Assembly: GCF_002999335.1 (NCBI RefSeq)
Contig: NW_020312131.1
Span: forward strand, 16,123-80,122
Direction: 5' to 3'
Source of the DNA: Cyclospora cayetanensis
Lineage: Eukaryota; Apicomplexa; Conoidasida; Eucoccidiorida; Eimeriidae
DNA length: 64,000 nucleotides
The translations under genes and the position numbers were made by a program. Position 1 is the first letter of the stretch, and every line of letters begins with the position of its first letter. This document shows, piece after piece, positions 22,901 through 36,200 of this stretch. Under the pieces are notes generated by a model, which saw nothing but the letters and a program-made list of their open reading frames with translations, ran no database searches and was not told the origin of the DNA.

Positions 22901-25900
22901 CTCAACAGTACTCCTTGCATCGATGGGGGAAGGGGCGCAGAGTTGGTCAATTATCAAGTGAAAGCAGAGTCCTCATACCGGGGCGATTTTGAGTATACAT
23001 CGCGTCGTTGTGGCTACAAAACTGGTTCGCTATTAGGGACCTATTTATTGCTTGTCTAGCCAAAGAGCAGCAGGAATAGACAAGTGCTAAGAAGGAGCTC
23101 GGGAGTGTGCTATGTAACAACGAGTGGCAAGCAGGCTGCCCCCCTGCCAGTTGTCCAGCGCACCATATTGAGTTGACGTTCCAGTAATACTCGGTCCGTG
23201 TTCCGCATTATCAAAACACTTGCATGGCATGAAAGGAAGATCGACCAAAAGGCGGCTTTTTGGTTGAAAAGTAGAAGTGGAAGACATCTGGGCATAAGCT
23301 GGTGGTGGTGCCGACTACGGACTGAAGGGGCGGTACTTGCGTTCAGTTTAAGCTCCAGCGGAAGTTCACTGCGAGGCAGAAGTTCAGGATCCCTCGTTCC
23401 GATGAGTTACTTGCAACCCCTCCGGAAAAAACGTCTACTTGGCATCTTACTCAAAGATGCGTTTTCCACGAAATCTCATTTACTCTGATAGCAGGCACAA
23501 AACGGTGCCCCACACTCCCGTGTCCGCAAGGTTGACAATGCCTTTGTGCCTCTTTGGCCTGTTGCTGACCCCCCTAAACCGCAGTATAAAATTACCCCGG
23601 ATGTTTATGAGCCTACGAAGAAAAAGTGTACTGCTGTCTAAATGGAAAGCATCGAAGTATTTAAGCACAACCCTATAGAGCGCCTACGGCCCCTACAACG
23701 GGCGCTTCAGCTGTTGCGGGTCAGGCAGTCGCATGTGAAGGCACGCATGCGTATGCTTCTTACTAAAACGATTTTGTATTTCGTAGGATTCTGTGCTCCG
23801 GTTGTTGGAATTAGGCCGTGCCCGAAAAGGTTGAGTCAATCGAATGTCCACTGACATTCTATTCTTAGCGTTGCTCATTTCGCTGCTCCTTTGAGTGATC
23901 TACTTGAAAGCGCGTGCATGCTCGGTGACTTTGACAAAGGAGGCTGATGCTGCTCCCAGGGTATTAATCGGCTGGCTCTACGCACCTTTGGTACCATCGC
24001 CAACGGATGATGAGCGCTGGATTTCCTTCATAACGCCCGATGTTGGTGACTTTGCGGTGGGTGCTATTAACTCGTAGCAAGATGCGGGCTCTCCAAGAGA
24101 ATAAACTGTAGCTTATCATCCTGATTGTTTTACTATTATCTAAACACCGGTATCAAATGGGAGAAAGAATTCTATGCGGCGTGGGAGGGCGTGGAGAGCT
24201 TGCGTCACAACTGATATGTGCATCTCTTTACTGTCCAGACCGGCCACCAGTCTTTGAAGTACTCACAAAACGCTCTAAAACATAAATAATCCTCAAGGGG
24301 TTTGCTGGCTTGGCAGGCTGCGGCAGTATGATTTTATAGCAACGTATATCGAGGGCATATCCAAATTCGTCGCCGTTGCGCTCTCGCGACGCCCTAGCGA
24401 CTCACTATTGTGCAGCTCATTCCCTCGTGTCTACGACCGTTTACACTTATATGTGACCTTCGTTATTCAACTGCTTTGATACTCATCTCTGCCACTTTTG
24501 CCAAAATATTCAACGCCAAAAGGATGCAGCACTAACACCTGTAGGATGACCACTTGTGGTTTCAAACAAAGCAGGCTCACCGCCACTTGTAAATCCTGAC
24601 TTCGCTTCGCACGGCAATTTTGCGCAAAGCACATAATAATCTTCCTTCCGGCTACGGTGGAATTCATCATTACAATTAAAACCGCCCTCAGGAGCCCTGG
24701 TGGACTGATAAGCGTCCTGCCGCAGTCCCTGTCATCCCTTTATCGCCAGTGGCGGGAGTCATGCAGTTTTCTGAAGCACCGGTGTTTGCAAAACCTTCCC
24801 GCTCCCAAACGGACTTGTACTGATCTGACTACGGATGCTATTGTTCGAATGCCGCAAAGCACGGCGCGGATAGCACCTAGGTCGCTCTCTACAGTCTCGG
24901 CAGCTACGCCCATCTCATCACTTGTTCCAGCTCTGTCGCGGCTTAAAAAGTCGCCTAAGTATCCCTAATTCACTTTACCAGGCTCTAGGGATTCCTCAGG
25001 AATATCCTGATGGCTAGCGATCCGCAGTTTGTTAGTGCGCACTGGCGTGCCTTTGTGACCGCCTACCTACACAGCATTGAATGTAATGTGACCAATGCGA
25101 ATCGCTCCGAGGCAGATGGGCAGACAAGGCACACCCACCGTACTCTCCTGCAGTACGTGTCACTTTGCACTTCTCATGCACATAATCATTCGCATTTGTG
25201 CGTGCCTATCAACGGGCGGTAGGACGGGAGTTCAGCTGAGCTATGAGTAACAAGAACATGCATTTCGCAGTAGCGGGCAAAGACTTCGGGGGTGAACGTA
25301 CGTACGATTAAAGATTCGCCTAGTGCACTCTTCATATCGGAGAGAAACTGTGAATGTAGCTTAGACTTCGCATATTCAATTCGCCGCAGAGTACTGTGAA
25401 CTCGGTTCAGGAAAAAGTAATGCTGAGTGCATGTGCGTCAGACGGTACAGGCAACTCGCTGTGGAGTGCTGACGATGCTGCGGCAGTGCGAAATTTAGCT
25501 GTGTTTCTGCCTCGCAGGGGAAGGAGGCACTACCAGTAAATGGTCGAGAGCTTTCTTCTGAGTCTGCAGAGGGTTTTTGGTGAAGCACTTCCCTGCGGAG
25601 GCTGTAGAGAAAGCTGTTGCACCGTGCGTCTTTTCTAGCCTTACTCTAGAGTGCCGAACCTTCGAGGGGCATGCGTTTGCATCCCCCACAGACACCAGGA
25701 TGTCGCGTACACCGTTGTAGGCGAGATTCGGAATAAGGCGCCTCCGGTTCCCTTTACTAGGCATAAACTGCATCCATGCAGCAGCACTGCCCCTAGCCTT
25801 TGAGCGAGAGCGAGTGAGACGTGGCTGCGGCAGCCACAAGCACGTTCACGAACGTCTGTAGCGCCCAGCGAATTGCAGCAGCAGGACCCCTATGCTAATG
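19953..25900. other. Repeat-poor, gene-poor segment
   Basis: About 6 kb lack CAG runs, long microsatellites and open frames above ~120 codons. Composition is more AT-rich and even than in the flanks. Protein-like fragments occur but are broken by stops or frame changes. One example is plus 23490-23640, where RVRKVDNAFVPLWPVADPP leads to YKITPDVYEPTKKKCTAV. Another is plus 23895-24077, containing RVLIGWLYAPLVPSP. I looked for reverse transcriptase, RNase H, integrase and chromodomain motifs by eye and found none. It may be a decayed mobile-element or non-coding segment of the repeat-poor class known from Eimeria chromosomes. Confidence 0.45.
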
Positions 25901-25920
25901 CGCAAGCTGATTTATGACGG

Positions 25921-26241
25921 ATGGGAGGGAGATACGCTCGACAAACTGGCTTGTGCCGCCACTCACAGCGTTTGACACACCCCAACGTCCAGACAGACAG
26001 CAGCAGCAGGCGCATCCTTGTGCCAGCGGCGGCTGCTGCTGCTGCTGCTACCGATATCCAGCGAATTCCCGACCGTAATAAGGCCCCTTCAGCAGATGCA
26101 GAAACGCTGTTTTACGCCATGCTTCTGCAAAAATACCCCGAGAACAACATCAAGAGGCGCTGCGTTGTCACTGTCGCCGACGCTGTGGGGGGTTGCATCC
26201 TAGGCATCGCAGCAGGGTGCAGCGGCGGGGAGCATGCGTGT

Positions 26242-26277
<36 letters not shown>

Positions 26278-26712
26278 GGTCCTTCAGGAGTGGCAACAAC
26301 TGCGGGCAGCAACAGCAGCGCCAGTTGCTGCAGCTTCCCTAAAACGATGGGAGATGGATTCTGCCTCAGTGCCTTGCAGAGAGGCATGAGATTGGTTCGC
26401 CCTTGCAGACTGCGCGCGGAGCGTGGCGGCAGCAGCCGTAGCGGCAGCAGTACAGACGCGGCTGCTGCTGTCGTCTTAGTTCCTGCGCAGCCGTATCTGG
26501 GCTTTTGCAGCGACAAAAGCAGGCAGCAGCGGCATTATCGACCGCCCACGAAGTGTCTCTCCAGCAGCTGCAGCGCAGCAGCTGCAGAAGCGTCTTGCCG
26601 TGGCACCCCTCCCCCTTGCGCATACCGAGCTGCGTGGTTTGGCGGCTTCGTCCTCTCCCCTAAAGCCGAGGTTCTGTCGCGGAAGCGACCTTTTTCGTGG
26701 TATTACCCCTAA
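25921..26712 (+). CDS. Uncertain open frame over a CTG repeat
   Basis: The frame has 263 codons with an ATG and TAA. Its central CTG run at about 26244-26279 would read as poly-Cys, which is unusual. In neighbouring genes the CAG strand is the coding one, so a minus-strand gene reading poly-Gln here (open frame 26112-26516) is an equally good or better alternative. The plus protein contains one protein-like stretch, RRCVVTVADAVGGCILGIAA. No family recognised on either strand. Confidence 0.2.
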
Positions 26713-26931
26713 TAACGCCTCTCGTGCGGCGCACTTTCGCCGTTGTTGCCACCCCGTCTTGGTGCAAAGGCAGCAGCAGTCACAGCCCAGCAGCAGCGCA
26801 GCTCACACAGCCTTAAGCGCGTGCATGCAGTCGCTCACCACGCGATTCAAAACTTCCCGTAAGCGCGCGATTGCAGCGCCCTTGCAGTCGCTAGGGGGCG
26901 TTTATTCGAAGGCCGTTTCTCACACGCAGAG

Positions 26932-27345
26932 AGCGAGAGAGAGAGAGAAACACAGAAGCAGCAGCATCGCGCCACCTCAAGCCGCTCACTCTAGGCAACA
27001 GAAGCAGACAGACAGACACTCAGACAGACAGACACTCAGACAGACAGACAGACAGACGGACAGACAGACAGCCAACTCCCTCCTCTCCTTCTCTCCTCCC
27101 CTCGAGACACATCTTGTCTCTCCGTGTATGGGGGCGTTAACGCCCCCTCGCTGGAAACGCGCGTATTTGAGACGCAGGATACAACGAGGCATCGCGGGAG
27201 ATTTTTTTTGCCAGCGCGAACTCCGAGAAAAAGCAGCACCCCACAGACGTCGCCACAGCCGTTTCTGCTGTATCGACAGGCCCTTCGCCTCGACGCGCTC
27301 TCTCTCTCTCGCGCTCTTTCTCTCGCGCTCTCTCTCTCTCCGCAC
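26932..27345. repeat. GA, CAGA and CTCT simple-sequence tracts in probable 5' leader
   Basis: A (GA)n tract lies at about 26932-26951, a CAGA-type tract at about 27005-27072 and a CT tract at about 27298-27345. All are upstream of the giant gene's first ATG at 27487. Long frames through this region are probably untranslated leader. Confidence 0.75.
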
Positions 27346-27486
27346 GCTGCACAAACAACGGAGAAGTCACGGGAGACGCGATCCAGGCATCCAGCGTATC
27401 ACGCCTCTCGCACAGCACAGCGCTCCTAGCGCTGCTGTTGCTCTTCCTGTCTCTTCGCAGCATCCGCTTTTGTCTTCGCTGTGTCT

Positions 27487-30400
27487 ATGGAGACACAGTT
27501 CCCCAGCATAGGTCGTCGGCTGCCTGTAGCAGCTCGACCTGTGAAGATTGCAGTAACGGTGGCTGATTCAAAAGATCTGCTTCCAAAGGCAAGCTCTTCA
27601 GAGAATTCTGCTGCACCCTTCCTGTTTCTTCCCCCACTTCCTCCTCCTCCTGCCTGCCCCCTCTACCCCCCTGTGCTTGCTTTGTTGAACTCGATTACTC
27701 CCCTCTCGTGGCATCTCGCCTTCCTTGTTTCTACACTCCGTTGCTCGCACCCTCCCCCCCTAAGCCGCCTACAGAGAGATGCCCACATCTTTTTGCATCG
27801 GAAACATACGTATATATATATACGCACTGGCAACGCGAGCTGCTTCTCTTGCTGCTGCAACAGGCTTGTTCCCCGTTATGCGCGCCGTTAAATATTTGTC
27901 TAATGCTGCGAATCCAGCAGCAGCGACCTGCGATCACTTCAGGCGCTTGCGGGGGGGGGGCTTTCTACATGTATATATATATATACATACACATATATAT
28001 ATATATGCATGCATGCATGCATGTATATATGTACATCTATATGTGTTATAGCGGTGTCATGAGGCCATTCTTGCCACGGTGATTGGGGTGTTGTGGCTTA
28101 GTTCCTCCCTCCCTCTCAGTGTGTGTCTGTGCGCAAGGCACCCTGTTGCTTCTTTCTCATACATCATGTGCATGCACATACAAGCATATATATATACATA
28201 TATGTCTATTCATACATTCATGTGCATGCACATACAAGCATATATATATATATATGTCTATTCATTCATGTGCATGCATATACAAGCATATATATATATA
28301 CATATATCTGTTCATACATTCATGTGCATGCATATACAAGCATATATATATATATGTCTATTCATACATTCATGTGCATGCACATACAAGCATATATATA
28401 TATATATATACATATATGTCTATTCATACATTCATGTGCATGCACATACAAGCATATATATATATATATACATATGTCTATTCATACGTTCACGTGCATG
28501 CATATACAAGCATATATATATACATATATCTATTCATACATTCATGTACATGCATACACAAGCACATATATATATATATATATCTACATGTATATATATG
28601 TGTATGCATATAGACTTGCACACATACATGTATCTTCTCTCTCTGCTGCCTCAGGCACCCCCCGTAGTTCGCAAATGGGCAGTTCCTTCTCCTGGAAGTA
28701 GCACTGTCTGTCGACCATCTCTCGCAGTGGCGGCTTCTTTTCCACCTGTGTCTACTGCAGCAGCTTCTCGCCAGCAGCAGCAGCAGCAGCAGCAACAGTC
28801 GACGTCGCAAACGCGAGGAGGCGTGGCAGCAGCGTTGCCTCAGGGGAGTGGGGGAGTCGCCTTTCAAACTCCTTGGAAACTTCCTCTTTCTTCGCAACAG
28901 CATTTACCTCAGTCTTTGAAGGACGGCAATGCAGCGTCTTCCAGCGCTGCTGCAGCGCCTACAGTCACGATGACAACTGCTGCTCCATCCGGCTCGCGAT
29001 CTGCTGAGACGTCGCCAGGAGCGGCAGCAGGAGGAGCAGCAGCAGCAGCAGCTGCTGCAGTACCCCTGACGACAAGTAGCACTGTCAGCCTTACCGTTCT
29101 CGCGCCATCTGGAGCACCCTCTGGAGTAAAAGGAATTTCTCCCGTTGCTTCTGTTGCTAGCGCCAGCGGGGTGACTGCAACGTCAGGATGTGAGGCTTTT
29201 TTCGCATATCCGTCTGTCCTTTTGTGTTTGTCGCCGTGCACGACGCCATGTGTTTCAAAGGCAAAGTTGTATACATTGATCGACATACATATACATATAT
29301 ATATGTTTATATATATATATATGTGTATATGTTTCGACGTGTGTGCATTTTACGTATGCATGTATTTGTGTATCTATATATCTATATATATGTATATGTG
29401 TCTCTCTCTCTCTGTATGTGAACATATGTTTGTATATATATATATATATAAACGCCCACGGGGCATGCCGTTACATAGCGATGTTTGGGAGATGCTTTGG
29501 AGGTTGCAGAGGAGAGTCTAGCGCATGTATGTGCATCTGCGCCTGTTTGAAGAGCAGCGTAGCGTCTTTGCATTAGCCACGATACGTGCATGCCTCCGCG
29601 TGTTTCCAGTGCACGTGTTTCTCGTTTTCTGGTGCGTGTGACTGCAGCGTTGGTGACGACAGCAGGAGCAGCCGCGAATTCTCTTTCCTCGGATTTAGCG
29701 CTAGGGGGATCAGTGTCTCTCTCTACGTTGATAGCGAAGAGCAACAGAAAAGGTATGCTGCTCAAGCGCGTGCGGCTTTGGGGAAGTTGAAGCTGCCTAA
29801 GGAGGGCAGAGGGGCGGTGCAATTTGCGCCGCACTTAGAATATACTGTGGCATGCAGTCGCACAGCCTGCATGCGAAAGACGGCGTCGTTTGCTGGTTGC
29901 TCTTCTTCTTGAGGAGGGAAGGGAAGGAATAGGTGTTTTTTGCTTTCTTGGGGTTGCATTCTTCACTTTCCAGTGGGGATGCATTTCTTACTTTGTAGTG
30001 GGGATTCATTTTGTTACTTTGTAGTGGGGATTCATTTTGTTACTTTCTAGTGGGGATTCATTTTGTTACTTTCTCGAGGATTCATTTTGTTACTTTCTAG
30101 TGGGGATTCATTTTGTTACTTTCTCGAGGATTCATTTTGTTACTCTCTCGAGGATTCATTTTGTTACTTTTTAGTGGGGATTCATTTTGTTACTTTCTAG
30201 TGGGGATTCATTTCTTACTTTTTAGTGGGGATTCATTTTGTTACTCTCTCTCGAGGATTCATTTCTTACTCTCTCGAGGATTCATTTTGTTACTTTCTAG
30301 TGGGGATTCAGTTTGTTACTCTCTCGAGGATTCATTTTGTTACTCTCTCTCAAGGATTCATTTTGTTACTCTCTCTCGAGGATTCACTTCTTGCCCTCTC

Positions 30401-32017
30401 AAAGCTTTTTTTCTTGCTTTTTTAGGTTGTTCTTTTTCTCGGAAGCGTTTTTTTCTTTGCGTGGGAAGGAGACTGCGTTTGTTCGGGTATGTGTGTGTGC
30501 TGCGTGTGCGCCTTGCTTTGTGCAGGCATAAGTGTGAGCGTGCGAGGACGTGCTGTCAACACACTTGCGGGGAATGCGAAGCCTTCTGGCTCGGCTTGGA
30601 AGAGCAGCAGCGCTGCAGATGCCGTTGGGCTGACAACAGCAGCGGCGACGGCGAGTGGAGGGGGGGGGGGAGCACCCCCTCTCGCGAATGTTTCTTCGGG
30701 AGGCAGCGCTGGAGCGGAGTTTGGCGTCTTGTCGTTGCCAGCGTCGGGAGTTTCCGCCGTTTCCGGCGAGCGAGGATCCTACGCCTTGCTAGCGAGGCAG
30801 CCGCATGGCAGCGGGGGGAGCCTGCTTTCTGGAGCCAGCGCGAGCGGCGGCGCGGGAGGAGGAGTTGGAGGAAGGGGAGCGTATTCTTTTTTTGGGAAGG
30901 AGGATGGCGCGGGGGTGAGGGGGAGCGCAGTCGCGGCAGCAGCTGCAGCAGCTGCAGCGGCTGCTTCCTCCCTCTCGGATGAGGCGTATCCAGATCTCCT
31001 CAAGTCTGCTGAGAGGGCACGGCACGAGTCTTCTAGGGAGCGGCAGAAGCTGCGACGATCGAGAGGCTGTCTCCCTCTAGGCAGCGGAGGCAGTCCGTCG
31101 ACGAGGCAGAAAGACGGCGCGTCGCAGAGTTTAGCCAGTGGCACGCAGCAGAGTGCTCCAAAGAAGGTTGGGTTGCAGCAGCTGCACGAGCTGCAGTCTG
31201 CAATGACGGCTGCAAAGGCTGCCTCCAGCAGCAGCAGCAATAATAATAATAATAACAGCGTACTGCTCTCAGCGTCTGGCGAGTTGTACGGAGAACAGGC
31301 GTTCGCGAGCTCTCCAGCACACACCAAGGGGACTGTCAACACGCCTGCTGCCGCTGCGAATACAACTACTCCGACCGCTGCTGCTGCTAATAGTGCTGCT
31401 TTGTCGCGAGCGCCCCCTCCGCCTCCGCCCCCCCCCCCTCCCTCGAGCTTTCCGCCGCTCGTTGCTGCTCCTTTCGCCTCCGCGACAGGATCTCTTGAGG
31501 GGCAGCAGCAGCACGCGCGACGCACGCACAATCATCACCACCCGCACGCTCACAATCACCACCATCACCATCACCAGCACGCGCACAATCACCACCAGCA
31601 CACGCACAACCACCACCATCAGCAGCAACAGGGGGTGGCGGAGCTCCAGCAGCAGCACCAGCAGCCGCAGCAGGAAGTGCTCGCTCAGCAGCAGCGCGAT
31701 TTGCTGCGGCAGCAAGCGGAGGAGTGTCTGCGGTCGGAGGCGGAGAGGGAGAGGGAAATGCGAGAAAGAGCTCTCAAAAAGCTGCAAGAGCTGGATGCTC
31801 GACTCGCCGCTGCAGCCAAGAAGACGTGCAGCACAGCTTCCCCTGCAGCGGCAGCAGCAGAGACGACGTCGCACCACGAAAGTTTGCCTCACCCCTCCTC
31901 CGCGAAGTCGCAACAAGACAAAGAGACGTGGAGACACATGCAGACACCCCTTCTGCCGCCAAGTGACTTGACTGCGACACGGGTGCCTTCTCCGAAGGGA
32001 GGCTTACTGGCGCCTGT

Positions 32018-32061
<44 letters not shown>

Positions 32062-32119
32062 GCCTCAGCGGAGGCCCTAGTTGGCGCTCTCGATGCAACA
32101 ACGCTCCCCGGGATCGGCG

Positions 32120-32173
<54 letters not shown>

Positions 32174-33220
32174 CGGGCTGTATCGGCGACAGCGCCTTGC
32201 TCAAGAGCAGCCTGAAGGTCAGCAGCAGCAGCAGCATGACGACAACAGCAGCAGCAGCGGCAGTCGAGGCGCTGCTGCTGCTGCTCCCTGTGAGGAGCTG
32301 CGCTGGCGAAGTGGTGGATCACGTCACCAGCAACAGGGAGAGGCTGCAGTGCGTGAAGATCAGACGGCTGCAGCAAGTTTGCCAACAAAGCAGCAGCTTC
32401 CGAGAGGCATGTTGCCTCTTCCAGGAGCCTTGCGAGGACGTCCAAGGTGCCCTCCTATCGATGATTTGGATGCGCTGCAGCAGGAGAAGCAGCAGCAGGA
32501 GAAGCAGCAGCAGGAGAAGCAGCAGCAAGAAAAGCAGCAGCAAGAAAAGCAGCAGCAAGAAAAGCACACCGCATTGCGCCCTCAGACTTGGAGGGTCGGC
32601 GCTATGGGCAGCATGCGAGACAGCGAAAAGCAGCAACAACAACAGCAGCAACAACAGCAACAACAGCAGCAACAGCAGCAACAACAGCAACAACAACAGC
32701 AGCAACAGCAGCAACAGCAACAACAAGGTACTAATGCCGCCGCTGCAGCAGCCGCTGCTGTGGGTAGCAAGTGGGGGACTGAAGGCGCTGCAGCGAAGGT
32801 TGCTGCAGCTAAGGTTGCTGCAGCGCAGACGCAGAAGGGGGGGGCGGCTGCAGCAGCGTCAGGAGGAACAGGTTTGTATGTGGCATCTGCTCCGAAGGGG
32901 CTTCACAAGAATGCAAAGTTGTGGCAGGTGTGCAGTGCTTCCTTCCCAGCAGCGCCTCCTCCGACGGCAGGCGTGAGCGGCGGCGACTCCGCAGCGGCGA
33001 GTGAAGCGGCGTCTGCGCCGGAGACTGCGACAGGAGCGCCAGCAGGAAAGCAGGCAGGAAGCCAGTCGAAGCAGCGCGGAGGGGGGGGGGGAGTTTCTGC
33101 TGCTGCTGCACAGCACAAAGTGGCGGGAGCAGCCGGAGATTTGTCTTTCAAGGCGTTGCTGTGGCCAAAGGGTAACACTGGTCCTCAAGTGCGTGTTGCA
33201 GCAGCTGATCAGCAGCAGAA

Positions 33221-33253
<33 letters not shown>

Positions 33254-36200
33254 GCAGCAGCTAGGAGAAGCCGCCTCCGGAGAGCAGCACTGTGTCTCCT
33301 CGGGGGGAGAAGGCGCCTTTCGCGTGGGGTTCTCCGAGGGGACGGCGGGAGAGCAGCAGCAGCAGCAGCAGCAAGGGAGTGGGGGGGGAGTGGCATCCGG
33401 TGTAACGACAGCTGCTGCTGCCGTTGGGGGGGCGGAAGGGCGTCGCCAGCAAGCGCCTCGAGGCTGGGGGAGTGTGGGTAGAGCTGAGGTGTCTGTACTG
33501 CCGCTTGCTGCTGCTGCGGGAGCGGATTCGACGGCATGGCCTTCTCCAGACGCTGCAGTCGAAGTGGCAGCAGCAGCAGCTGCTGCTGCTGCTGCTGCTG
33601 CGCAAAACAAGGCAGTTGAAGCTGTTCGCGGAGCGGCGAAGGCGGGAGAACCTCCTGCCGCAGCGCGTGGCATGCTCACAAGCGGTGGCAGCAGCCATGC
33701 GGCGAGGCAGCGGGGTGCAGCAGCAGGAGCAGGAGCAGCAGATGCAGCAGGAGCAGCAGATGCAGCAGCAGCAGATACAGCAGCAGATACAGCAGCAGCA
33801 GATACAGCAGCAGCAGATAAAGCAGCAGCAGATACAGCAGCAGCCTCTCACAGGGAAGGACGGCGGGGGCGTAACGGGAGCCGTGCCGGAGCAGCCGCTG
33901 CATCTGCTGGCAGTGCTGCTGCTGGCAGTAGTGGCACTGCTGCTGCAGGTAAGTTTGGCAGCAGCAGCAGCCAGCAGCAGCAGCAGCAGCAGCCGCTGCT
34001 GCTGCTGCAAGGCTTCTCGGGGTCGCCTGAAAGCAGCGCGGGAAATCATCAGCATCGCGAGCAGCAGCATCGCGAGCAGCAGCATCGCGAGCAGCAGCAT
34101 CGCGAGCAGCAGCATCGCGAGCAGCAGCAGCTGCAGCGTGGAGTTGGAGGGTATAAGGGAAGCGCTTCCGCAGCTGCAGGCAGCAGGAGCCCTCTGTCGT
34201 CTCCCGAGACGTCGTCGCATGCGCCTTGTGCTCGAGAAAAGCTCCAACAGCGCTGCGGCGAGAGGAGGGCAGGAAGAGGCAGCCGTCTTAGCGCACAGCA
34301 GTCTGCAGCACAGCAGTCTGCAGCAGGAGTGTCGGAGGCTTCTCAGGAGCGAGGAGGGCAGCCGCGAGGAGTCTCCAAGAGCTTGGTCGCTCCGCGAGGA
34401 GGCTCTGGAAGGGAGAAGCAGCAGTTCGTGACGGCTTCTGGCATGCTGCGCGCCGTGCTTGCGGCAGAAGACGCTGCTGCTGGCAAGGGGAAGCTCCCTC
34501 CTCGAGTAGCGCCTTCTGGGGAGACTCGGAAGGGCTGGTCGTCTGCGGGAGCGTCGGCGAGAGAGCGACGCTCTGCGGCGGAGAAGGAAGATTCGCACAG
34601 GAGTGGGGGGGGGGGGCAGAGTCAGCAGCAGCAGCCAGTGCAGCAGCAGCAGCCAGTGCAGCAGCAGCAAGGAGGCGCGAAGCAGCACGGCAGTCAAGTC
34701 GTGTGGCTCCCGAAAGGCGCAGCGGGAGCTGCGCCTTCGAAGGAGCAGCAGACAGGAGCTGTGGCAGCAAGTAGTGCAGGAGAGACACCAGGAGCCGCTG
34801 CTGCTGCTGCTGCTGCTGCTGCTGCCTCAGTCTCTGCAGAAATTCATCACGAGGCGCAGGCGTGGAGTCGCAAAGGACGGGGCGGTAGTGGACGTAGAGG
34901 AGGCGACTCTGCAGCAGCTGGAAGTTCATCTGCAGCGAGTGGCGACGGTGCAGCATCAGCAGCAGCTGCTGCTGCTGCTGCAACACCAACACCTGCAGCA
35001 GCAGATGATGACGGCTTCCAGATTGTTCGCAATAAGCGGAAGGAGCAGCAGGAAAAGAGACGGGAGAGACTCGAGCAGCAGAAGCAAGAGCGTCGAGAAG
35101 CGCGGCGGCGTGATCAGCAGCAGCAGCAGTTGCAGCAGCAGCAATTGCAGCAGCAGTTGCAGCAGCAGCAATTGCAGCAGCAGCAGCAACAAGTGCCGCT
35201 GGCGTCATCCCCGTTGAAAGTGCAATCTGCTGCTTCGAAGCGCATGCCTTCACCGGCCCCTGCTGCGACTCCCCAGCAGCAGAAGCAGAGACAGCAGCCG
35301 CTATTGTTGCAGCAGCAGCAGCAACAGCGTGCTGTGGATGGCGGCAACTGCCACACGAGCGAGCAGAAGGAGCAGCGAGAGCAGCAAGAGCCGCCGTCCT
35401 CTCCACGCACGAGCAGTACCAAGCATGCGACTGCAGCAGTTGGCAGCAAGCTGGCTGCTGCCGCGGGGGGAGATTCGAGCTCGTCGAGTCACCATCTGCC
35501 TCAGCAGCAGCAGCACCAGCAGGAGCAGATGGAGACTTCTCAGGATTGTGAAGTGCGCGGCAATGACAGCAGCGCTGAGGGGGAAGTGGCGATAGTGGCG
35601 ATGGCTTCTAAGCAGCCTGAAGAAGCAGCAGTTCATTGTTGGCAAGAGGAAATTCCGACGCTGCCGCCTTCACAGCAACACGCTGTTGCTTCCTTGCAAG
35701 CATCGTCGGCATCCTCGCAGCAGCAGCAGCAGCAGCAGCGACAGCGACAGCAACTCGACCAGCAGCAACAACAGCACCTCGATCAGCAGCAGCACCAGCA
35801 GCAGCACCCTCAGCAGCAACAGCAACAGCAACTCGATCAGCAGCAGCACCAACAGCAGCATCATCAACAGCAGCATGCAGGATTGAGCCGCGCCAGCAGT
35901 CCAGGTACGCTGAGGGCGAGTGCTGATCCTTGGTATCCGACACCGACAGGCGTTGCAGCAGCAGCAGCAGCTGCTGCTGCTGCACTTCCGCAGCAGCAGC
36001 TCCTTGCGTCTGTGGCTGCCCATCATCACCAGCAGCAGATGCATCAGTTGCATCTCAGGCACATACAGCACCAGCACCTGCAGCAGCAGCAGCAGCTGTA
36101 TCAGCATCAGCAGCAGCAGCAGCTGTATCAGCAGCAGCAGCAGCAGCCGCCCAAGACAGCAGCAGCAGCAGCAGCGACCCCTCCTGGTGTCGTGGCGACT

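Noticed and set aside
19953..25900. Intact retrotransposon
   Set aside because: No reverse transcriptase YxDD, RNase H or integrase zinc motif, and no paired long terminal repeats, were seen in any frame. Only fragmentary protein-like stretches remain.
26600..27511. 303-codon plus frame upstream of the giant gene
   Set aside because: It runs through GA, CAGA and CT simple sequence with no motif and ends just past the likely first ATG. It is more likely 5' leader.
28079..29521. Long plus frame rich in Tyr, Ile and His (up to about 480 codons)
   Set aside because: Most of it is translation of TATA/CATACA repeats within introns 1 and 2 of the giant gene. Only the 28655-29189 part has coding composition and fits splice phases.
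33209..35406. Long minus frames rich in Leu, Ala and Cys opposite the giant gene
   Set aside because: They are shadows of CAG runs on the opposite strand (CTG reads Leu, GCT Ala, TGC Cys) and lack domains.
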